Origin: Rathayibacter caricis DSM 15933
GTDB lineage: Bacteria; Actinomycetota; Actinomycetes; Actinomycetales; Microbacteriaceae
Assembly (NCBI RefSeq): GCF_003044275.1
Contig: NZ_PZPL01000001.1
Coordinates: 3,286,001 to 3,350,000, forward strand
DNA: 64,000 nt
Direction of reading: 5' to 3'
This document shows, piece by piece, positions 58,399 to 64,000 of this stretch. The position numbers and the translations under genes were made by a program. Under the pieces are notes generated by a model. That model made no database searches. It was not told the DNA's origin and saw only the letters and a list, made by a program, of their open reading frames with translations. The stretch's first letter is position 1. The number at the start of each line of letters is the position of its first letter.

Positions 58399-59424
58399 TC
58401 AGCCGACCGGCTTCTTCGCGCGGCTCGGCTGCACGCGCGGCGGCTCCCCCGGCATCTTCGGGAAGTCGGGCGGGAAGGGCAGCTCGCCGAGCCCCTCCGA
58501 CACGTCCCGCTCCCACCAGCCGAGCAGGGTCTCGAGCGTGCCCGCGGTCTCGTGCATCCGCGCCCACGGGTCGCCCGTGGAGCGGAGCCGGTCCGGGACC
58601 GTGCGGATCGTGAAGGCGGCGGGGTCGACGCCGTCGAGCTCCTCCCACTCCACGGGGCACGACACCGGCGCGTGCGGCAGAGGACGCGGACTGTAGGCGC
58701 CGGCGATGGTGCGGTCGCGGTTCGCCTGATTGAAGTCGACGAAGAGGCGCTCGCCGCGCTCCTCCTTCCACCACGCCGTGGTGACGTCCTCGGGCATCCG
58801 CCGCTCGAGCTCGCGGGCGGCGGCGATGACCGCGTGGCGCACCACGAGGAACTCGTGCTCGGGCACGATCGGCGCGAACACGTGGAGCCCGCGATTGCCG
58901 GAGGTCTTCACGAACGCCTCCAGCCCCGCCTCGCGGAGCACCTCGCGCAGGACGTGCGCGGCCCGCACCGCCTCGGCGACGCCGGTGCCGGGCTGCGGGT
59001 CGAGGTCGATGCGCAGCTGGTCGGGGTGGTCGGAGTCCTCCGCCCGCGAGGCCCACGGGTGGAAGACGAGCGTGTTCATCTGCGCGGCCCAGACCGCGAC
59101 GGCGGGCTCGTCGATCACGAGCTGCGGATGCACGCGTCCGCTGGGGTAGGTCACCGGCACCGATCGGACGTACTCCGGTGCGCCCTTGGGCGGGTTCTTG
59201 GAGAAGAACTGCTCGCCGTCGATCCCGGAGGAGAAGCGCTGCAGCGAGATCGGGCGGTCGCCGTTGGCCGCGACGAACGCGTCGCCGACGGCGATGAGGT
59301 ACTCGGCGACCTCGCGCTTGGTGATCCCCGGCTCGGGGTAGAGCACCCGGTCGGGGCTCGAGAGCCGCACCTCGCGATCGCCGTGCGGTCCGGGGACGGT
59401 GAGGACGACGGCGTCACGGGGCAT
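58399..59424 (-). CDS. LigD-type polymerase (primase-like) protein
   Basis: 341 residues of the archaeo-eukaryotic primase (PolDom) family. The metal motif DLDP (in RIDLDPQPGTG) and the family segments HPWASR and VKTSGNRGLHVFAPI are present, with SLQRFSSGIDGEQFFSKNPPKGAPEYV at the start. It fills gaps with NTPs in DNA end-joining. The start at 59424 is supported by a -10 box six bases upstream; a GTG at 59430 is two residues earlier. No Ku gene lies in the window. It converges with the ligase gene (7-base gap). Confidence 0.9.
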   Translation of the reverse strand: MPRDAVVLTVPGPHGDREVRLSSPDRVLYPEPGITKREVAEYLIAVGDAFVAANGDRPISLQRFSSGIDGEQFFSKNPPKGAPEYVRSVPVTYPSGRVHPQLVIDEPAVAVWAAQMNTLVFHPWASRAEDSDHPDQLRIDLDPQPGTGVAEAVRAAHVLREVLREAGLEAFVKTSGNRGLHVFAPIVPEHEFLVVRHAVIAAARELERRMPEDVTTAWWKEERGERLFVDFNQANRDRTIAGAYSPRPLPHAPVSCPVEWEELDGVDPAAFTIRTVPDRLRSTGDPWARMHETAGTLETLLGWWERDVSEGLGELPFPPDFPKMPGEPPRVQPSRAKKPVG

Positions 59425-59430
59425 GCCCAC

Positions 59431-59436
59431 ACGCTA
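59431..59436 (-). promoter_or_regulatory. -10 box for a leaderless LigD-polymerase transcript
   Basis: On the minus strand TAGCGT ends 6 bases before the ATG at 59424, with no ribosome-binding site. Confidence 0.5.
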
Positions 59437-59862
59437 GCCCGCGGTGCCTCCGGGCGACAGGGGCCCTCCGCGGCGCCGTCGGAGCCGGATCGGGCCCTTC
59501 GCGCGCGACGGATCGACGACCTGCCCGCCCTGCACGATCTCGATCTCGCCGCGGTCGACGAGCCGGCGCGCCGCGCGGCGCACGGGCTCCATCAGGGGCC
59601 GCCAGTCCTCGCCGCCGACCTTCCGCGCGACCTCGGACGGGCAGGCGGTCGAGGACGCCGCCCGGGCGAGCAGGACGGTGCGGATCTCGTCCTCGAGCCG
59701 CGCCTCCTCCGGGCCGACTCCCCGGCGACGGCAGGCGTCGGAGCAGTACTTGACGTCCTCCCAGTCGCGCGCCCACTTCGCGCGCCACTGGATCTCGCGG
59801 CCGCAGGAGGCGCAGACCTTGCTCTCGGGGCGGGCGGAGGACTCGCGGACACGGTGGGCCAT
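59434..59862 (-). CDS. DUF2256 + DUF3253 zinc-ribbon/HTH-like protein
   Basis: 142 residues. An N-terminal zinc motif with four Cys ([15 protein letters not shown]...[11 protein letters not shown]) matches DUF2256, and the C-terminal part ([26 protein letters not shown]...[19 protein letters not shown]) matches DUF3253, a winged-helix-like fold. It probably binds nucleic acid. The ATG at 59862 follows CAGACT by six bases, so a leaderless start is plausible; an ATG at 59883 would add seven residues. It lies 9 bases upstream of the polymerase start and may be its operon partner. Confidence 0.75.
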   Translation of the reverse strand: MAHRVRESSARPESKVCASCGREIQWRAKWARDWEDVKYCSDACRRRGVGPEEARLEDEIRTVLLARAASSTACPSEVARKVGGEDWRPLMEPVRRAARRLVDRGEIEIVQGGQVVDPSRAKGPIRLRRRRGGPLSPGGTAG

Positions 59863-60058
59863 CCTCCGAGTCTGCGCGGGCATCCGGTCTTCTGCCACCG
59901 GTTGCGGGATGCCGAGGGGACCTGCAGGCGCCGGTGTCATACTCCGCAATGCGGCCGAGGTCCCGGGGTCTGTACGACAGGCTGGAGGGACCGTGCTGCG
60001 GCACGAAGGCGGGCCGTCCCGGTCGCCGCGCCGCACCCCGAACGATCAGGAGTCTCCG

Positions 60059-60628
60059 ATGAGCCGTGAGAACCTCGCCACCACCTCCGACGCCGACGCC
60101 GGCGCGCACCACCGCGCGGCGTTCGCCGGCCTGTCCCCGGAGGAGTTCAAGCTCGCGTTCCGCAACCACGCCGCGGGCGTCGCGCTGATCACGGCCGACC
60201 CGGGCACCGGCCCGGTCGCCCTGACCGCGACCTCGGTGTTCTCGGTCAGCGCCGAGCCTCCGCTCTTCGTCTTCTCGCTGTCGGCGGCCTCCTCGAGCAC
60301 GCCCGCGATCCGCGCCTCCGAGACGCTCGTCGTCCACCTGCTCGGCGCGCAGCAGCTCGACCTCGCGCGACTGGGCTCGACGAGCGGGATCGACCGCTTC
60401 GCCGACACGTCGCTCTGGTCGCGGCTGCCCACCGGCGAGCCCTACTTCCCGGCCGCCGCGGCGTGGATCCGCGGCACCGTCATCAACCGGATGGAGGCGG
60501 GCTCGTCCACGATCGTGGCCGTGCACGCCCTCGAGGCGCACGTTCCCGAGGACTCGGACGCCACGGCGCCGCTGGTCTACCACAACCGCACCTGGCACCA
60601 CCTCGGCGAGCACTCGCGGCTCGGCTGA
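60059..60628 (+). CDS. Flavin reductase-like FMN-binding protein
   Basis: 189 residues. The split-barrel flavin reductase fold has FRNHAAGVALITAD, LTATSVFSVSAEPPLFVFSLS and HLLGAQQ near 25-115. Members reduce FMN with NAD(P)H for two-component monooxygenases, or act on a substrate directly. It may supply FMNH2 to the LLM enzymes, though they lie 24 kb away. AGGAG precedes the ATG at 60059. The gene is isolated and followed by a strong hairpin. Confidence 0.85.
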   Translation: MSRENLATTSDADAGAHHRAAFAGLSPEEFKLAFRNHAAGVALITADPGTGPVALTATSVFSVSAEPPLFVFSLSAASSSTPAIRASETLVVHLLGAQQLDLARLGSTSGIDRFADTSLWSRLPTGEPYFPAAAAWIRGTVINRMEAGSSTIVAVHALEAHVPEDSDATAPLVYHNRTWHHLGEHSRLG

Positions 60629-60641
60629 CCCGCTCGAAAAT

Positions 60642-60680
60642 CGAAGCGGCCGTCCTCGGCATCCGAGGGCGGCCGCTTCG
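60642..60680. terminator. Bidirectional terminator after the flavin reductase gene
   Basis: An 18-bp stem with one G-T pair and a 3-base loop lies 13 bases after the stop. On the minus strand it is followed by ATTTT, so it can end the sulfurtransferase transcript as well. Confidence 0.75.
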
Positions 60681-60694
60681 GCGTTCAGCCCGGC

Positions 60695-60777
60695 TCAGGC
60701 GTCGCCGACGGCGACAGCACTGATCAGGCGTCGCCGACGGCGACAGCGCTGATCAGGCGTCGCCGACGGCGACCGGG
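60695..60777. repeat. 29-bp tandem repeat over the sulfurtransferase stop
   Basis: Three copies of TCAGGCGTCGCCGACGGCGA begin at 60695, 60724 and 60753, 29 bp apart. The last lies inside the gene end and includes its stop; the two outer copies repeat the stop and last six codons beyond the gene. Confidence 0.85.
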
Positions 60778-61607
60778 CGGCCCGGCGTGTTGGACCACTG
60801 CGACCAGGAACCCGGGAACACCCGCGGGGCGAAGCCCGCGAGCGTGAGGGCGACCGCATCGGCTGCGGCCGTCACTCCGGAACCGCAGTAGACGCCGACG
60901 GGCGCGTCGCCGCTTACGCCCAGTGACTCGAAGCGGGCGCGGAGCTCGTCGCCCGGCAGGAAGCGGCCGGAGTCGTCGACGTTCGCGGTCGCCGGGGCGT
61001 TGCGGGCGCCGGGGATGTGCCCCGCCCGCGGGTCGATCGGCTCGACGTCCCCGCGGAACCGCTCGGGTGCACGGGCGTCCAGCAGCACGCCGTGCCCGGG
61101 CAGCGCGGCGGCGTCGTCGATGTCGAGCACGGGCAGCGCGCCGTAGCGCAGCTCCACGTCCCCCTCCGGATGCTCGACCGGCCCGGTCGCGAGCGGGCGG
61201 CCCGAGCCGGTCCACGCGCGCAGCGAGCCGTCGAGCAGGCGCACTTCCGCCACGCCGGCGGAGCGCAGCAACCACCAGGCACGGGCCGACGACAGGTTCT
61301 TGAGGTCGTCGTAGACGACGACGGACTGTCCCTGCCGCAGGCCCCAGCGGCGCGCCGCCTCCTGCAGCCGCTCGACGGAGGGCAGCGGGTGCCGTCCCTG
61401 CTCCGGTGCACCGTGCTCCGCCAGCTCGTGGTCGAGGTCGACGTAGACCGCGCCGGGCAGGTGGCCCTCCAGGTACGCCGGGCGCCCGTCGGGGCGGTCC
61501 AGCCGCCAGCGCACGTCCAGGACGAGGGGCGGCTCGGGCGAGGCGAGGGCCGCCTCGAGCTCGTCGGGGGCGACGAGGACATCGCTCCGGGCGGGGGTGT
61601 CGGTCAT
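60753..61607 (-). CDS. sseA: Thiosulfate/3-mercaptopyruvate sulfurtransferase (SseA)
   Basis: 284-residue two-domain rhodanese. The N-terminal domain is inactive and linker-like (LVLDVRWRLDRPDGR), and the C-terminal domain carries the active loop with C241 (YCGSGVTAA). The CGSGVT form is typical of 3-mercaptopyruvate sulfurtransferase rather than thiosulfate rhodanese. It supplies sulfane sulfur or detoxifies cyanide. Its 3' end is embedded in a 29-bp tandem repeat. Confidence 0.92.
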   Translation of the reverse strand: MTDTPARSDVLVAPDELEAALASPEPPLVLDVRWRLDRPDGRPAYLEGHLPGAVYVDLDHELAEHGAPEQGRHPLPSVERLQEAARRWGLRQGQSVVVYDDLKNLSSARAWWLLRSAGVAEVRLLDGSLRAWTGSGRPLATGPVEHPEGDVELRYGALPVLDIDDAAALPGHGVLLDARAPERFRGDVEPIDPRAGHIPGARNAPATANVDDSGRFLPGDELRARFESLGVSGDAPVGVYCGSGVTAAADAVALTLAGFAPRVFPGSWSQWSNTPGRPVAVGDA

Positions 61608-61629
61608 GACGGTCCTTTCGAGGGGGCGC

Positions 61630-62943
61630 TCACAGCGCTGTTCCGGGATTCAGGATGCCCTGCGGATCGAAGACCCGCCGCACCGCTCGCTGCAGGGCGA
61701 CGACCTCGGGTCCGAGCTCACGGCGGGCCCACTCGCGCTTGAGGGCGCCGACGCCGTGCTCGCCGCTGACGGTGCCGCCGAGCTCCAGGGCGAGGGCGAA
61801 GACCGCCTCCGCGGCGGCCTCGGCTTGGCGCCGGGCCGCGTCGGAGTCGTTGCGCACGCGGATGATCGGGTGCAGGTTGCCGTCGCCCGCGTGGGCGAAG
61901 ACGTAGACGTCGGCACCGGTGTCCTCGGCGATCGCGTGCACCCGCCGGATCGCCTCGGCGAGCCGGGACCGCGGCACGGCGATGTCCTCGATGAGGACCC
62001 GGCCGCGCGCCTCGATCGCGGGGAGGGCGTCGCGGCGAGCGGAGGCGAGCGCGAGTCCCTCCGCGGGGTCGAGCGTCGTCTCGACGCTGAGGGCGGTCTC
62101 GGCGAGGACGGTGCGGACCGCCTCGATCTCGTCGGCCGCGCCGAAGCCGTCGGTCTGCACCAGGAGGAAGGCGCCGCCGCGGAGGGCCAGCGCGGTGCCC
62201 CGGAGGGCGTCGATCGCCCCGAGCGTACGGTCGTCGACCAGTTCGAGGACGCTCGGGCGCAGTCCCGCACGGGCGAGGGCGGTGGTGGCCTCGGCTCCGG
62301 TCGCGACGTCGGCGAAGTAGGCCGCAGCGGTGGCGACGGACCGTGGCCGCGGGAGGAGTCGCAGCGTGGCGCCGACGACGACGCCGAGACTCCCCTCCGA
62401 GCCCACGACGAGTGCCGTGAGATCGAGACCGACGACGCCCTTCAGAGTGTCGCGGCCGAGGTGCACGAGCGACCCGTCGGCCAGCACGACGTCGAGGGCG
62501 AGGACCGCGTCGCGGGTGACCCCGTACTTGGCTCCGCGGAGGCCGCCGGCGTTCGTCGCGATGTTGCCGCCGACGGTCGAGATCTCCACGCTGCCGGGGT
62601 CCGGGGCGTAGAGGAGGCCGTGCTCGGCGGCGGCCCGGTCGAGGTCGGCCGTGATCACGCCGGGCTCGACGCGCGCGACCTGGTCGACGGGGTCGATCGA
62701 GAGGATGCGGTGCAGTCCCGAGACGTCGAGGATCAGCGAGCCCTCCCCGGCGCTGGCGGCTCCCGCGAGCCCGGAGGCGGCTCCCCGCGTCACGACGGGG
62801 ATCCCCTCCGCGGACGCCCGGGCGAGGGTCGCGCGCACCTCGTCGACCGAGCGGGCACGGACGACCTCCGCCGGGACTCCGCCCGGGGACCAGCCCGAGC
62901 GGTCGGCGCGGAGGGAGGGGAGATCGGGCGCGAGGGCGCTCAC
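61630..62943 (-). CDS. FAD-linked oxidase, glycolate/D-lactate dehydrogenase type (GlcD)
   Basis: 437 residues. The FAD-binding (PP-loop) domain has PVVTRGAASGLAGAA near 49-63, STVGGNIATNAGGLRGAKYG and VVGSEGSLGVV. The C-terminal substrate domain ends with VYVFAHAGDGNLHP and GTVSGEHGVG, which bind the metal and acid. It oxidises D-2-hydroxy acids such as D-lactate or glycolate at the membrane, but no glcE/glcF partner genes follow. Overlaps the hydrolase gene by 4 bases on the same strand. Confidence 0.9.
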   Translation of the reverse strand: MSALAPDLPSLRADRSGWSPGGVPAEVVRARSVDEVRATLARASAEGIPVVTRGAASGLAGAASAGEGSLILDVSGLHRILSIDPVDQVARVEPGVITADLDRAAAEHGLLYAPDPGSVEISTVGGNIATNAGGLRGAKYGVTRDAVLALDVVLADGSLVHLGRDTLKGVVGLDLTALVVGSEGSLGVVVGATLRLLPRPRSVATAAAYFADVATGAEATTALARAGLRPSVLELVDDRTLGAIDALRGTALALRGGAFLLVQTDGFGAADEIEAVRTVLAETALSVETTLDPAEGLALASARRDALPAIEARGRVLIEDIAVPRSRLAEAIRRVHAIAEDTGADVYVFAHAGDGNLHPIIRVRNDSDAARRQAEAAAEAVFALALELGGTVSGEHGVGALKREWARRELGPEVVALQRAVRRVFDPQGILNPGTAL

Positions 62944-63638
62944 GCGTCGAGCCGCTCGACGATCGGCGCGGCACCCGCAGAGACCCTGACCCGCTCGAGG
63001 AAGAGCACGACGGTCGCGGCGACGGAGCGGTGCGTGACGTCGTTCAGGACGTCGTGCCGGCCGCCCGCGACCAGGTGGATCTCGGCGTGCGGGGCGGTGC
63101 GGTGCACGGCGACCGCCTCCTCCACGGGGCTGACCGGGTCGGCGTCGCCGTGCAGGGCGAGCAGCGGCACCGCGACGGCGCTCGCCGCCACCGCGAGCAG
63201 CTCGGGCGGCAGGACAGCGGTGGGGACGGAGCCGGTCTCGCGGGCGAGGACGCCGGCGTGGGCCGGGCAGGCGGTGCGATCGGCGACGGCCGCTCCCTCG
63301 GGGCGGACCGGGAGGCCCGCGACCACGACGGCGTCGACCGCGGTGGTGGCCGCGATCTCGAGCGCGATCGCCGCGCCTGCGTCGGAGCCGACGAGCACGA
63401 CGGGGGCGACGAGGGACGGATCGGCGAGGAGCGCCCGCGCGGCATCGGCGACGCCGTCGGCGATCGCCTCGCCGAGCACGCGGACCCGGTAGGCGTCGCG
63501 GGCGAGGCGGGAGCCGAAGCGCTCGTAGACGGCCGGGGTCTCGCCCCGGCCGGCGAGCACGACGAGCGTGCCGCGCGGGGCGATCCCGTCGGGCTCGTCG
63601 AAGGCAAGAGGAGCGGGTGCGAGGGCGGGGGCGGTCAT
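62940..63638 (-). CDS. Alpha/beta hydrolase-fold protein with Asp at the nucleophile
   Basis: 232 residues. The fold pattern shows the elbow VVLVGSDAGAA (84-88 G-S-D-A-G) where Asp takes the place of the usual Ser, the acid in HGDADPVSP and the His in GGRHDVL. An Asp nucleophile is known in dehalogenases and epoxide hydrolases, so a non-esterase activity is possible, but Ser85 could also serve. Substrate unknown. It overlaps both neighbours, making an operon with the oxidase and the ketopantoate reductase-like gene. Confidence 0.75.
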   Translation of the reverse strand: MTAPALAPAPLAFDEPDGIAPRGTLVVLAGRGETPAVYERFGSRLARDAYRVRVLGEAIADGVADAARALLADPSLVAPVVLVGSDAGAAIALEIAATTAVDAVVVAGLPVRPEGAAVADRTACPAHAGVLARETGSVPTAVLPPELLAVAASAVAVPLLALHGDADPVSPVEEAVAVHRTAPHAEIHLVAGGRHDVLNDVTHRSVAATVVLFLERVRVSAGAAPIVERLDA

Positions 63639-64000
63639 GCGGGGACCCTTTCTGAGGGGACGGTGTCGCGAGGAACGGTGTGGGGATGCAGGAGCTCGGC
63701 CAGCGCGAGCGGCGCGCGGGCCGCCTCCGCTCCGTGCCGGCCGAGGAGGGACTGGAGGCGCTCGTTCACGGGCGCGGGCACGCCCGTGCGCCGCGAGAGC
63801 AGCACGATCTCGCCGTTCAGCAGATCGACCTCGCTCCCGGCGCCCCGGGCGAAGCTCTGCCAGGTCGAGAGGCGCCCGGGGACGTGCCCGGGAACCGGAT
63901 CGACGACGAGGCGCGTGCCGTCGTCCTCGGCGATCGCGCGGCCGTCGGCGAGCAGCACGGCCCGCGCCTCCGCGGCGAGCGCCGTGCGCGCCTGCGCCCT
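63635..64000 (-). CDS. panE: Ketopantoate reductase-like protein, C-terminal part (cut by window edge)
   Basis: The last 121 codons are present, and the frame stays open to the window edge. The C-terminal ApbA/PanE helical domain is clear from SEVDLLNGEIVLLSRRTGVPAPVNERL, the substrate-binding segment. The NADPH-binding half lies outside. It makes pantoate for CoA in true PanE, but paralogues act on other 2-oxo acids, and the operon with a hydroxy-acid oxidase makes a catabolic role equally possible. The stop overlaps the hydrolase start. Confidence 0.75.
   Translation of the reverse strand, partial: RAQARTALAAEARAVLLADGRAIAEDDGTRLVVDPVPGHVPGRLSTWQSFARGAGSEVDLLNGEIVLLSRRTGVPAPVNERLQSLLGRHGAEAARAPLALAELLHPHTVPRDTVPSERVPA

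Overview
The window is very GC-rich actinobacterial chromosome. It carries a mycothiol enzyme (mycothione reductase), two luciferase-like flavoenzymes of which one is of the F420-dependent type, a class II DAHP synthase, PknL/GarA/FtsR-type signalling genes, a DUF222-HNH endonuclease, and many GTG starts with -10 boxes placed directly before the start codon. This points to Microbacteriaceae. The interspersed hairpin repeat between convergent genes fits a Rathayibacter/Curtobacterium/Clavibacter-like genome, but the genus is an inference. I saw no rRNA, tRNA, CRISPR array, insertion sequence or prophage.

Left part (1-12554): the start of the division and cell-wall (dcw) cluster runs leftward (mraZ-rsmH-ftsL-pbp-murE), preceded by a triple MraZ-type operator. 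It is followed by a DUF3040 protein, a polyprenyl diphosphate synthase, a divergent pair of Rv2175c-like DNA-binding protein and the PASTA kinase PknL, then aroG, plsC and a ROK glucokinase. This gene order resembles the Rv2158c-Rv2182c region of Mycobacterium tuberculosis. An array of hairpin repeats separates pknL from aroG.

Middle (12783-30267): fadD; an overlapping operon of an EspI-like MinD ATPase, mycothione reductase and peptide deformylase; pyruvate carboxylase; an orphan ParA; a regulatory block of a MerR protein, an FtsR-like MerR protein, a GarA/OdhI-like FHA protein and a CDP-alcohol phosphatidyltransferase; then divergent zwf and ppc, and thioredoxin. Pyc, Ppc, Zwf and GarA together mark a central-carbon control area.

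Right of centre (30296-46729): a NUDIX-NYN fusion, VanZ-like protein, class IV aminotransferase, S4 RNA-binding protein, two LLM oxidoreductases, a J-domain/NERD fusion, mug glycosylase, an Lrp regulator divergent from alanine dehydrogenase with repeated operator-like sites, two divergent clusters of small membrane proteins around a PadR regulator, and a gluconate unit (gntK-gntP with divergent gntR and a palindromic operator).

Right end (46849-64000): DUF222-HNH nuclease, NAD(P)HX epimerase, small enzymes, a cysteine-free HesB-like protein, a LolA-like/ABC exporter operon, a cell-surface operon of a 741-residue proline/glutamate-rich membrane protein, a DUF4397 protein with a sortase-like sorting signal and a class F sortase, separate DNA ligase and LigD-type polymerase genes, a flavin reductase, a sulfurtransferase with a tandemly repeated stop region, a GlcD-type oxidase, an alpha/beta hydrolase, and the end of a ketopantoate reductase-like gene. 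No dramatic new system stands out. The best leads are the leaderless-promoter signature, the structured repeats, the sortase/substrate pair and several uncommon domain fusions.
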